Below are positions 1-5,852 of a stretch of DNA of 13,710 nucleotides, in pieces (the stretch's first letter is position 1; every line of letters begins with the position of its first letter). A model generated the notes under the pieces. It ran no database searches. It saw nothing but the letters and a program-made list of their open reading frames with translations, and had not been told where the DNA came from. Location: the NCBI GenBank assembly GCA_902767235.1, contig CACXGR010000125.1, positions 1 to 13,710 of the forward strand, written 5' to 3'. A program made the position numbers and the translations under genes. This DNA is from an uncultured Lachnospiraceae bacterium. GTDB lineage: Bacteria > Bacillota > Clostridia > Lachnospirales > Lachnospiraceae.

Positions 1-1
1 A

Positions 2-430
2 ACTTACAAGGGCAAATTCTCGACCCTTACACACTTCTTCGGTTATGAAGGAAGATGCGCATTCCCGTCCAACTTCGACAGCGACTACTGCTATTCCCTC
101 GGCTACAATGCCTTCATGCTGATCCAGTACGGCTTCACGGGATATCTGTCCAAGGTCTCCAACCTCTCCGCACCGGCAGAAGAGTGGGTAGCAGGCGGTA
201 TGCCGATCACCAAGATGATGAACATCGAGCGCAGAAACGGCGAAGACAAGCCCGTGATCAGAAAAGCGCTCGTCGAGCTTGACGGCGCTCCTTTCAAGTA
301 CTTTGAGGCACACAGGGCTGAGTGGGCAGTGAACACCTGCTTCCTCTATCCGGGCGCCATTCAGTATTACGGACCTGCAGAGGTCTGCGATGCTACGACC
401 AAGACCCTTGCGCTTGAGCATGCCAAATAA
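2..430 (+). CDS. pfp: PPi-dependent phosphofructokinase, C-terminal part (5' end outside window)
   Basis: The open frame enters from the left edge and ends at TAA 428-430, giving the last 142 residues. The enzyme (diphosphate--fructose-6-phosphate 1-phosphotransferase) reversibly phosphorylates fructose-6-phosphate with PPi in cytoplasmic glycolysis. Recognition rests on the string HFFGYEGRCAFPSNFDSDY and the later NLSAPAEEW and GGMPITKMM. These correspond to the C-terminal region of the long, plant-like PFP group, where plant beta subunits have HFFGYQARGSLPSKFDCDY-type sequence. The catalytic N-terminal half is not visible, so PPi rather than ATP specificity is inferred from family resemblance. 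The gene is followed within 40 bases by a strong terminator shared with the convergent transporter. Truncation here is a window edge effect, not a pseudogene. Confidence 0.88.
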   Translation, partial: TYKGKFSTLTHFFGYEGRCAFPSNFDSDYCYSLGYNAFMLIQYGFTGYLSKVSNLSAPAEEWVAGGMPITKMMNIERRNGEDKPVIRKALVELDGAPFKYFEAHRAEWAVNTCFLYPGAIQYYGPAEVCDATTKTLALEHAK

Positions 431-463
431 TTGAGTTCTGTACGACGAATTCAGTAGAAGAAA

Positions 464-510
464 TAAAAATCGTCCCCTTCGGCAGATGAAGCCGAGGGGG
501 ACGATTTTTT
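464..510. terminator. Bidirectional rho-independent terminator
   Basis: A stem of about 19 bp runs from 465-483 to 491-510 with one G-U wobble and a 7-base loop (AGATGAA). It is flanked by an A-run on the left and a T-run on the right. It therefore ends pfp on the plus strand and the convergent EamA gene on the minus strand. Confidence 0.9.
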
Positions 511-520
511 GGCTATGGCA

Positions 521-1393
521 TCAGTTTCCTGTCTCTTTGAGATTCTCTGTGATGCTCCGCAAATTGTAATAGAGGATCCCGCAGAGCACGATCGCCGCGC
601 CGACGAGCGAAAGCCTGCCGAGCATCTCCCCGTAGAATATCGCGACCAGGACGGGGTTGAGGATGGGCTCCAGCGCATTGATGATGGAAGCCGTGACAGG
701 ATCGGTATATTTGGTGCCCGTCGTGAAGAAGATATAGGCAAGACCGACCTGGACGGCGCCCAGAAGAAAGACGGAGAGCAGCACAGGCGGCGTGAACACG
801 TTCTCCCTGAGGACCAGCGGAGAGAGAAAGATGCCGCACGCGAGCTGGCCGAAGAACACAGACGAGAGAGCGTCGCCCTTCTCAAAGCTGTTGAGCATAA
901 AGACACCCGCATAGAAGACGCCGGACAGCAGGGCCAGCAGGTCACCCAGCCACTTGCCCGTGGAGAGCCCCTCAAAGAAGAAGCACAGAATACCCGCAAA
1001 GACGATCAGGATGGAGACCAGAGCGGTCCGCGACGGTTTCTGTCCGAAGAACAGGAACATCAGGATCACGATCCAGATCGGTGCGGTGTACTGAAGGATG
1101 ATCGTGTTGCCGGCCGTGGTCAGCTTGTTGGCAATCGAGTACAGGGTCGTCACGCCCGCCATGGAAATGGCGCCGACGAGCACGGTCGGATTGAAGCGGA
1201 GCTTATGCTTGGAGGCCAAAATATAGAGCCCGATCACGACCGCCGCGATCACGTTGCGGGCTCCGTTGATCGCAAGCGGATTCCAGGGGATCAGCTTCAT
1301 GAGCAGGCCGCCGGTCGAAAAGCAGAGAGAGGCGGCGAGCATGCACATGGTGCCGAGCGTTTTTTTGTTTGTCTGAGCGATTGTTTTCTTCAT
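521..1393 (-). CDS. EamA/DMT-superfamily membrane transporter
   Basis: A 290-residue polytopic membrane protein, about ten hydrophobic segments in two EamA repeats. Examples from the ATG at 1393 are LGTMCMLAASLCFSTGGLL near the N-terminus and LLGAVQVGLAYIFFTTG in the second half. The second repeat contains the family-typical pattern A.IINALEPILNPVLVAIFYGE. DMT/EamA proteins export or import small metabolites (amino acids, purines, drugs), but the substrate cannot be read from sequence. The frame extends upstream to a GTG at 1474; I prefer the ATG at 1393 because residues before it are charged and unlike the family N-terminus. Neither start has a convincing Shine-Dalgarno sequence. An extended -10 (TGCTATAGT, 1411-1403 on the minus strand) lies so close to this ATG that the leader would be only a few bases. 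Divergent from ddh. Confidence 0.82.
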   Translation of the reverse strand: MKKTIAQTNKKTLGTMCMLAASLCFSTGGLLMKLIPWNPLAINGARNVIAAVVIGLYILASKHKLRFNPTVLVGAISMAGVTTLYSIANKLTTAGNTIILQYTAPIWIVILMFLFFGQKPSRTALVSILIVFAGILCFFFEGLSTGKWLGDLLALLSGVFYAGVFMLNSFEKGDALSSVFFGQLACGIFLSPLVLRENVFTPPVLLSVFLLGAVQVGLAYIFFTTGTKYTDPVTASIINALEPILNPVLVAIFYGEMLGRLSLVGAAIVLCGILYYNLRSITENLKETGN

Positions 1394-1402
1394 AATGATG
1401 TA

Positions 1403-1411
1403 ACTATAGCA
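1403..1411 (-). promoter_or_regulatory. Possible extended -10 promoter for the EamA gene
   Basis: On the minus strand TGC-TATAGT forms an extended -10 element, with no clear -35 about 17 bases upstream. A transcript from it would start only a few bases before the ATG at 1393, so the message would be leaderless or nearly so. This fits the absence of a ribosome site there, but the call is weak. Confidence 0.3.
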
Positions 1412-1491
1412 CAAGCGGGCATAGAAATCGCTCTCAGAGAATCTTTTTTTTCGATGATGCAGGGGAGCGGTCACCTATGACTAACTTTTTC

Positions 1492-1520
1492 TTGCCATAT
1501 AAGTGGAAAACGTGTATATT
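1492..1520 (+). promoter_or_regulatory. Sigma-A promoter of ddh
   Basis: TTGCCA (1492-1497), a 17-base spacer and TATATT (1515-1520) lie about 45 bases before the ddh start codon. Spacing is optimal, with one mismatch to consensus in each hexamer. No riboswitch-like structure fits in the short leader. Confidence 0.65.
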
Positions 1521-1565
1521 CTTTTTTAGTATTATTGTATACAAAGTTTTATGGAGGACATTGAC

Positions 1566-2552
1566 ATGGCAATCAGAGTTGGAATTTTCGGTTACGGAAA
1601 TCTGGGAAGAGGCGTTGAGCAGGCGATCCGCCGCAATCCCGATATGGAACTGGTCGGCGTATTCACCCGCCGCGATCCCGCAGGCGTCAAGATCGCGACG
1701 CCCGGCGTCAGTGTTTACAGCGAAGATGCGCTGGTGAAACAGGAGGTTCCCATGGACGTACTGATCCTCTGCGGAGGCAGCGCCACCGATCTGCCTGTCC
1801 AGGGCCCCAAATATGCAGCTCTCTACAATATCATCGACAGCTTTGACACCCACGCCCACATTCCGGAACATTTCGCGGATGTGGACGCGGCGGCGAAGAA
1901 GGCCGGCAAGATCGGTATCATCTCCTGCGGCTGGGACCCTGGCATGTTCTCCCTCAACAGAGTCTACGCCAGCGCGATCCTTCCCGGCGGCACGCCTTAC
2001 ACCTTCTGGGGTAAGGGCGTCAGCCAGGGCCACTCCGACGCGGTCCGCAGGATCGAAGGTGTCCTCGACGCAAGACAGTACACGATCCCCGTTCCCGCTG
2101 CGCTTGAATCCGTCCGCGCAGGAAAAGCGCCCGAGCTCACCACCAGAGAGAAGCACACAAGAGAGTGCTTCGTCGTGGCGGAAGAAGGCGCAGATCTCGC
2201 CAGAATAGAGAACGAGATCAAGACAATGCCCAACTATTTTGACGAGTATGACACCACCGTGCACTTTATCTCCGCGGAGGAGATGGCGCGCGACCACGCG
2301 GGACTTCCCCACGGCGGCAGCGTCCTGTACTCCGGCGTGACCGGCGCCAATGACGAGCACACGCATGTCATCGAGTATTCCCTCAAGCTCGATTCCAACC
2401 CGGAGTTCACGGGAAGTGTCCTTGCGGCGTTCGCGAGAGCGGCTTACAGACTGAACAGCGAGGGACAGTGCGGCGGAAGGACCGTCCTGGATATCGCACC
2501 GGCATATCTTTCTCCCATGAGCGGAGAGGACCTCAGAGCTCATATGCTGTAA
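1566..2552 (+). CDS. ddh: meso-diaminopimelate D-dehydrogenase
   Basis: A 328-residue cytoplasmic NADPH enzyme (EC 1.4.1.16). It makes meso-diaminopimelate in one step from tetrahydrodipicolinate and ammonia, supplying lysine and peptidoglycan cross-links. The N-terminal Rossmann motif GYGNLG is at residues 9-14. Family strings follow in order: GSATDLP, DSFDTH, CGWDPGMFSLNRVYA, FWGKGVSQGHSDAVRRI, TMPNYF, LPHGG and LKLDSNPEFT. They match the Corynebacterium glutamicum enzyme closely over full length. The start at 1566 is chosen over an upstream in-frame ATG at 1551 because GGAGG (1553-1557) sits 8 bases before it. It has its own promoter and is followed by a terminator, so it is monocistronic. 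This is the single-enzyme alternative to the succinylase/acetylase routes. Confidence 0.95.
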   Translation: MAIRVGIFGYGNLGRGVEQAIRRNPDMELVGVFTRRDPAGVKIATPGVSVYSEDALVKQEVPMDVLILCGGSATDLPVQGPKYAALYNIIDSFDTHAHIPEHFADVDAAAKKAGKIGIISCGWDPGMFSLNRVYASAILPGGTPYTFWGKGVSQGHSDAVRRIEGVLDARQYTIPVPAALESVRAGKAPELTTREKHTRECFVVAEEGADLARIENEIKTMPNYFDEYDTTVHFISAEEMARDHAGLPHGGSVLYSGVTGANDEHTHVIEYSLKLDSNPEFTGSVLAAFARAAYRLNSEGQCGGRTVLDIAPAYLSPMSGEDLRAHML

Positions 2553-2568
2553 AAAACGTATGCGCGTG

Positions 2569-2615
2569 AAAAAGAGCCGCCGCCCTAAGAATTCATTCTT
2601 AGGGCGGCGGCTTTT
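2569..2615. terminator. Bidirectional terminator between ddh and XRE regulator
   Basis: A perfect 17-bp inverted repeat (2576-2592 and 2595-2611) is GC-rich at the base and has a GAATTC-containing tip. It is followed by TTTT on the plus strand, and on the minus strand by TCTTTTT. It serves ddh and the convergent regulator. Confidence 0.9.
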
Positions 2616-2639
2616 GATATTCTGATATGCCCCCTTTGC

Positions 2640-3002
2640 TCATTCATTTTCGTCATTATGCGGCTCGCCCGCTTTTCGGATCCTTGCATACATGTTGAGG
2701 TAATTCATCAGAAGATCCCGTTCTTTTTCGTCGTTCCCCTGCAGGATCTCCACCATGCAGGTGGGAATGCTGGAAGTGACGTCTGAAGGATCGGCTCCCT
2801 TCAGAATATAGTCGAGACTGCATGAAAAATAGTCGCTGAGAAACAGGAATTTCTCAACTGAAAACAGTGAAGCCCCCCGCTCTGAACAGCTCACATGCTT
2901 GACACTGCAGTCCAGAAGTTCAGCGAGGTTTTCCTGCGTCAATCCATTCAGTTCGCGAAGATAGGAGATTCTTTTTCCGATCTCAGTCTTATAGTCACTC
3001 AT
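2640..3002 (-). CDS. XRE-family helix-turn-helix transcriptional regulator
   Basis: A 120-residue cytoplasmic DNA-binding protein. Residues about 8-68 form a Cro/CI-type HTH: IGKRISYLRELNGLTQENLAELL, then the recognition region CSVKHVSCSERGASLFSVEKF, then LSDYFSCSLDYIL. The rest (about 70-120) is a short charged helical tail with no recognised domain. The start at 3002 is selected because GGAG lies 7 bases upstream; a longer frame to a TTG at 3059 runs through the promoter and operators. It is transcribed from a TATAAT-containing promoter at about 3022-3049. The two ACCT-N3-AGGT sites just upstream are natural candidates for its own operators. Its target is likely the divergent short transcript at about 3100-3265. 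The ligand or signal is unknown. Confidence 0.8.
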   Translation of the reverse strand: MSDYKTEIGKRISYLRELNGLTQENLAELLDCSVKHVSCSERGASLFSVEKFLFLSDYFSCSLDYILKGADPSDVTSSIPTCMVEILQGNDEKERDLLMNYLNMYARIRKAGEPHNDENE

Positions 3003-3021
3003 AACGCTTCTCCATAAAAGG

Positions 3022-3049
3022 ATTATAGGAGTTCCAAAACTTTGATAAA
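3022..3049 (-). promoter_or_regulatory. Promoter of the 2640-3002 XRE gene
   Basis: On the minus strand a perfect TATAAT (3027-3022) is preceded, 16 bases upstream, by a weak -35 (TTTATC, 3049-3044). The leader would be about a dozen bases, including the ribosome site. Confidence 0.5.
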
Positions 3050-3051
3050 AT

Positions 3052-3064
3052 AACCTCAAAGGTT
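3052..3064. promoter_or_regulatory. Operator-like palindrome 1 (ACCT-CAA-AGGT)
   Basis: AACCT-CAA-AGGTT is an inverted repeat lying between the -35 elements of two divergent promoters. The same ACCT-N3-AGGT core recurs 23 bp away (centre 3058 versus 3081), roughly two helical turns. That arrangement suits cooperative binding of a dimeric XRE regulator. A second overlapping inverted repeat, TCAAA-GGT-TTTGA, spans 3056-3068. Confidence 0.5.
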
Positions 3065-3093
3065 TTGAAAAATATACCTAATAGGTTTATAAT
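3065..3093 (+). promoter_or_regulatory. Strong plus-strand promoter of a short transcript
   Basis: TTGAAA (3065-3070), a 17-base spacer and a perfect TATAAT (3088-3093). It points away from the XRE gene into a stretch without a convincing protein gene. An operator-like palindrome (3076-3086) lies inside the spacer, so a bound regulator would block RNA polymerase directly. Confidence 0.65.
3076..3086. promoter_or_regulatory. Operator-like palindrome 2 (ACCT-AAT-AGGT)
   Basis: Second copy of the ACCT-N3-AGGT inverted repeat, located between the -35 and -10 of the plus-strand promoter at 3065-3093. Binding here would repress the short plus-strand transcript. Confidence 0.5.
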
Positions 3094-3099
3094 GAGTAA

Positions 3100-3265
3100 C
3101 TGGTAATACAAATGATGTGAATATATGAAATCAAGTCCTCTGAGTCAGACTGAGCTTAGAAATGAAAGAGATGATAAGAGGACCCGAATCTTATTATGAT
3201 AAAAAGGCTCCTGCCCCCCTGATATGCCAAACTCCCTAATCGCATTGGGCACGAGCCTTTTTTTA
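3100..3265 (+). ncRNA. Candidate small regulatory RNA (about 165 nt)
   Basis: The near-consensus promoter at 3065-3093 and the terminator at 3201-3264 bracket a transcript of about 165 bases; its start near 3100 is estimated from the -10. Inside it GTCCTCT (3135-3141) pairs perfectly with AGAGGAC (3177-3183), and a smaller CTGAG/CTTAG hairpin can form within that loop, so the RNA is structured. The only open frame on it begins at the ATG at 3125 and encodes 24 residues (MKSSPLSQTE...), but no Shine-Dalgarno sequence precedes it. Readthrough of the terminator would make RNA antisense to the ImmA and repressor genes. It may be an sRNA, a leader-type transcript or a small-peptide message; no known RNA family was recognised. 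Confidence 0.4.
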
Positions 3266-3266
3266 T
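3201..3266. terminator. Bidirectional terminator, small RNA / ImmA gene
   Basis: AAAAAGGCTC (3201-3210) pairs with GAGCCTTTTT (3253-3262). After one C-C mismatch the stem continues with TGCCC (3212-3216) against GGGCA (3247-3251); the loop is 30 bases. T-runs follow on both strands, seven Ts on plus and five on minus. It ends the plus-strand small transcript and the minus-strand repressor-ImmA operon. Confidence 0.78.
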
Positions 3267-3268
3267 TT

Positions 3269-3796
3269 TTACCGTTTGGCGCTTCCGGCCAGAAAGCGGC
3301 TGTCGCACTCGCCGGGAAGAGGAATATCGATTCCCCTGTTCCGCATACTGCGGAGCTTGAAGGCCATAAGGCCCGGCGAGGTGTCCAGGATGAGACAGAG
3401 CTCTCCCAGATCCGTATCCGGCCCTTCTGCCGCCGCCATCACGTCTCCATCCTCAAGAAGCAGGTCCGCCGCAAACAGATTGGCCTCATATTCCGTACTG
3501 CTGCGCTTGTCATAGACGGCCGTATCGAAGAGCGGAGCGGTCCTGAGCTCCGATGCGTGCAGAACGATATGGCCCAGCTCGTGGGCGGCGACGATCCGCT
3601 GCTCGGACCGGGGCAGATTGCCGTTGATCCCGACAAAATACTGCCGCAGGAGATAGCGGGTAAAGCCCTTGGTGCTGCACAGGTCATAATAGAAGCGGAC
3701 CTGCACATGCATGGCGCTCAGAAGCTCGAGGGGATCGCGGGTCCTGTACCGGCGGGCCAGCTTCTCCGCTTTCTGATAGACATAGAGTCTGCTCAT
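3269..3796 (-). CDS. ImmA/IrrE-family zinc metallopeptidase
   Basis: A 175-residue soluble protein. The zinc site is H72-E-L-G-H76 in VAAHELGHIVLH, and the third ligand is probably E104 in TEYEANLFAADLLL. This is the canonical arrangement of the ImmA/IrrE (COG2856) family. Known members act on a partner XRE repressor: ImmA cleaves ImmR of ICEBs1, and IrrE/PprI cleaves DdrO in Deinococcus after DNA damage. The ATG at 3796 is preceded by AAGGAGG with 7-base spacing; the longer frame to 3868 is rejected because it runs into the upstream gene. The stop codon of the upstream repressor overlaps this ribosome site (TGAAGGAGG), indicating translational coupling. Cleavage of the adjacent repressor is the obvious inference. 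No integrase or phage structural gene is nearby. Confidence 0.9.
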   Translation of the reverse strand: MSRLYVYQKAEKLARRYRTRDPLELLSAMHVQVRFYYDLCSTKGFTRYLLRQYFVGINGNLPRSEQRIVAAHELGHIVLHASELRTAPLFDTAVYDKRSSTEYEANLFAADLLLEDGDVMAAAEGPDTDLGELCLILDTSPGLMAFKLRSMRNRGIDIPLPGECDSRFLAGSAKR

Positions 3797-3809
3797 AGAA
3801 AGGCCTCCT

Positions 3810-4268
3810 TCAGACAGGACCGGCACCCGGGCCGGCTTTCCCGTCCGCATGATCTGCGCCATCGTCACTTCTGTACTTGACAGGTGTATATTTCCTGGCG
3901 TTCTCCTTGGCTTCCCAGAACATTTCCATAAAGTGCTTCCCGATCATATCGATATCCTCGGGGGAGAGATCGCCGCCGGCGAACATGGCGCGGGTGCTGT
4001 CCAGAAAGGCCTGCGCCTGGCGCTGTCCCCTGCTCCCGTATCTCTCCGAGGCCTCTGTCAGAAAGAGCGCCTGCTCGCCCCTGAGATACGCTGCGCTGCA
4101 GCCCAGGGCCGAGGCGAGCTTTTCATAGAGCTCCCGGTGACGGGGATACTTCCCTTCCGTCTCCCAGTTGCGCACCGTGCGCTTTGTCACGCCGGTCATG
4201 GCGGCCAGCTCGTCCTGGGACAGCCCGTTCCTGATCCTGAGTTCTCTTACTTTTTCTCCGAAAGTCAT
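3810..4268 (-). CDS. XRE-family repressor, partner of ImmA/IrrE peptidase
   Basis: A 152-residue protein with an N-terminal HTH (about residues 1-62: FGEKVRELRIRNGLSQDELA, TGVTKRTVRNWETEGKYP, LASALGCSAAYL). A helical middle region follows (about 80-126) and then the segment NARKYTPVKYR. Homologous repressors often end near such a YTPxKYR segment; here about 19 low-complexity residues follow, rich in G, A and D. The ATG at 4268 has AAGGAG 10 bases upstream. The gene is transcribed from a perfect consensus promoter whose start region is covered by a palindrome, implying autorepression. The same 13-base sequence lies at the start of the divergent polymerase transcript, so this protein probably represses both. 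By analogy with ImmR and DdrO its C-terminal half would carry the protease cleavage site, but I cannot identify the bond. Confidence 0.85.
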   Translation of the reverse strand: MTFGEKVRELRIRNGLSQDELAAMTGVTKRTVRNWETEGKYPRHRELYEKLASALGCSAAYLRGEQALFLTEASERYGSRGQRQAQAFLDSTRAMFAGGDLSPEDIDMIGKHFMEMFWEAKENARKYTPVKYRSDDGADHADGKAGPGAGPV

Positions 4269-4335
4269 ATTATCCCCGCTCCTTAGGTCCCGCCCCTATG
4301 ATCTGCGGCATGGGACATGATCCGAATTGCCAAAG

Positions 4336-4352
4336 AGGAAATTTAATTTCCT
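4336..4352. promoter_or_regulatory. Operator palindrome at the repressor promoter
   Basis: AGGAAATT-T-AATTTCCT is a 17-base palindrome, perfect apart from its central base. It starts 2 bases downstream of the minus-strand -10 and covers the expected start site near 4348. Read in the direction of transcription it begins AGGAAATTAAATT, identical to 13 bases at the polymerase start site. Best explained as the operator of the repressor encoded at 3810-4268. Confidence 0.65.
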
Positions 4353-4354
4353 TT

Positions 4355-4383
4355 ATTATATCTGAATGCGCAGCAAGTGTCAA
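4355..4383 (-). promoter_or_regulatory. Perfect consensus sigma-A promoter of the repressor-ImmA operon
   Basis: On the minus strand TTGACA (4383-4378), 17 bases, TATAAT (4360-4355). Both hexamers and the spacing are exact consensus. A strong promoter held down by an adjacent operator is typical of an autoregulated repressor. Its -35 forms an inverted repeat (GTGTCAA/TTGACAC, 4377-4383 and 4397-4403) with the -35 of the divergent polymerase promoter. Confidence 0.85.
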
Positions 4384-4396
4384 TCGAAAAACTCCC

Positions 4397-4425
4397 TTGA
4401 CACGAATATACGTTCGAAATATAAT
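4397..4425 (+). promoter_or_regulatory. Perfect consensus sigma-A promoter of the Y-family polymerase
   Basis: TTGACA (4397-4402), 17 bases, TATAAT (4420-4425), exact consensus in both hexamers. The two divergent -35 elements are 13 bases apart. The spacer holds a near-perfect LexA box and the expected start site near 4432 abuts an operator-like repeat, so this strong promoter is probably under double repression. Confidence 0.85.
4403..4416 (+). promoter_or_regulatory. LexA (SOS) box in polymerase promoter
   Basis: CGAAT-ATAC-GTTCG matches the Firmicute LexA/DinR consensus CGAAC-RNRY-GTTCG with one mismatch (T for C in the left half). It lies wholly within the spacer between -35 and -10, an effective place for repression, and in front of a translesion polymerase, a classic SOS target. 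Confidence 0.65.
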
Positions 4426-4434
4426 AATGGCAAG

Positions 4435-4465
4435 AGGAAATTAAATTGCTGATGAGGAATTTAAG
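4435..4465. promoter_or_regulatory. Operator-like repeats at polymerase transcript start
   Basis: AGGAAATTAAATT (4435-4447) is identical to 13 bases of the palindrome at the repressor promoter, in the same orientation relative to transcription, but its right half (GCTG) has lost symmetry. A shorter related element, GAGGAATTTAAG, follows at 4454-4465. They lie at and just after the predicted start site, so they would repress the polymerase operon. Confidence 0.55.
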
Positions 4466-4516
4466 ACGCATATATGGAAGTATATATAGAAATTCAGGAA
4501 GGCATCGGAGCGGACT

Positions 4517-5782
4517 ATGGACAGAGTGATCCTTCACTCCGACTGCAACTGCTTTTATGCCAGCGTGGAGATGCTGCACCACCCGGAGCTGGACGGAAAG
4601 CCGCTGGCAGTCGGAGGAGACCCGGAACAGAGACACGGGATCATATTGACGGCCAACTATATAGCGAAGAGGGCCGGAGTGAAGACGGGATCGGCGCTGT
4701 GGCAGGCCAGGCAGGCGTGTCCGGGACTGATCATCGTTCCGCCCAGAATGGACCTCTACCTGCGCTTTTCGGAGCTGGCAAGGAGCATTTACAGGGATTA
4801 TTCGGATCTCGTGGAGCCCTACGGCCTGGACGAGTGCTGGATCGACTGCACGCAGAGCGGAGAGTGTCTGGGGAGCGGCCCGGAGCTGGCCGCCGAGATC
4901 TCCGGGCGGATCAGGCGGGAACTGGGGATCACGGTCAGCATAGGGGTCAGCTGGAACAAGATCTTCGCCAAGTTCGGCTCGGACTACAAGAAGCCCGACG
5001 CCATAACCGTGATCGACAGGGAGAACTATCAGGATATAGTGTGGAAGAGCCCGGTGAAGGACCTCCTGTTCGTGGGGAGGGCGACGGAGAGGAAACTTCT
5101 GCGCTTCGGGATCCCCACGATCGGGGATCTGGCAGGGACAGACCCGGCCTTCCTGCAGAGCGTATTCGGAAAGATGGGCCTTGTCCTGTCCGCCTTCGCC
5201 AGAGGAGAGGACCGGACGCCGGTATCCGCGTACGGGAGCGGATCGCCGGTCAAGAGCATAGGAAACAGCACCACAACGCCCCGGGACCTGACAACGGAGG
5301 AGGACGTGAGGATGGTCGTGTACATGCTCTCGGAAAGCGTGGCATCCCGCCTCAGAAGCCACGGACTCGCGGGAGATGTGGTGGAGATCTATGTCAGGGA
5401 CAATGATCTGAGCGGCTTTATGAGACAGCACAAGATCGGCATCCCTACCAACATATCCGAGGAGATCGCGCAGGAAGGAATGCGTCTGTTTCGGCAGCAT
5501 TACCGCTGGGAGAGACCCATCCGCAGCATAGGGATACGCGTGTCCCATCTCAGGGAGGAGAGCTTTCCCTATCAGCTGAACATCTTTACCGACCCTGTGT
5601 GGCGGGAGAAGCAGCTCAAGGCGGACATAGCGGTCGATGAGATCCGCAGCAGGTTCGGATTTCAGGCCGTGCGCAGGGGGCTCATGCACGTGGACTGCGA
5701 GCTGTCGGCGGATGACGCCCAGACCCATGTCGTTCACCCGCACGGCTATTTTGAAAAGGGCAACCGGACAGGCGTCCGGTGA
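4517..5782 (+). CDS. dinB: Y-family translesion DNA polymerase (DinB/UvrX-like)
   Basis: A 421-residue error-prone polymerase that copies damaged DNA. The N-terminal palm motif is HSDCNCFYASVE with catalytic D9 and probable steric gate Y14. The second catalytic motif is YGLDECWID with D105-E106. The finger segment NYIAKRAGVKTG is at about 47-58. SIGVSWNKIFAKFGSDYKKP and thumb/HhH segments follow, with a little-finger domain from about residue 240. The N11 in place of the Asp of E. coli Pol IV, together with the ECWID variant, places it in a Firmicute subgroup, so dinB is a class name rather than orthology. GGAG lies 6 bases before the ATG at 4517. The promoter carries a LexA box and operator repeats. 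The companion ORF starts 70 bases downstream, in the role YolD-type proteins have beside UvrX polymerases. Confidence 0.92.
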   Translation: MDRVILHSDCNCFYASVEMLHHPELDGKPLAVGGDPEQRHGIILTANYIAKRAGVKTGSALWQARQACPGLIIVPPRMDLYLRFSELARSIYRDYSDLVEPYGLDECWIDCTQSGECLGSGPELAAEISGRIRRELGITVSIGVSWNKIFAKFGSDYKKPDAITVIDRENYQDIVWKSPVKDLLFVGRATERKLLRFGIPTIGDLAGTDPAFLQSVFGKMGLVLSAFARGEDRTPVSAYGSGSPVKSIGNSTTTPRDLTTEEDVRMVVYMLSESVASRLRSHGLAGDVVEIYVRDNDLSGFMRQHKIGIPTNISEEIAQEGMRLFRQHYRWERPIRSIGIRVSHLREESFPYQLNIFTDPVWREKQLKADIAVDEIRSRFGFQAVRRGLMHVDCELSADDAQTHVVHPHGYFEKGNRTGVR

Positions 5783-5852
5783 GAAAAGAGAGAAGCCGCG
5801 GGAAGTGGTCCGCGGACGGAACAATACAGGACAGACAGCAAGGAGGAGAATC

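Noticed and set aside
1394..1474. Longer EamA start at the GTG at 1474
   Set aside because: The extra 27 residues are polar and unlike the family, and no ribosome site precedes the GTG.
509..1480. Plus-strand open frame of 323 codons opposite the EamA gene
   Set aside because: The product is charged and low in hydrophobic order, with no domain or ribosome site; it is the antisense shadow of a clear membrane protein.
3125..3199. 24-residue frame MKSSPLSQTE... on the short plus-strand transcript
   Set aside because: No Shine-Dalgarno sequence upstream, and the region folds as RNA. Kept only as an alternative explanation of the transcript.
3269..4268. Reading the repressor-ImmA pair as a prophage or ICE remnant
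   Set aside because: No integrase, att-like repeat, structural or transfer gene is seen in the window, and flanking genes are ordinary chromosomal functions. The origin may still be mobile, but this sequence does not show it.
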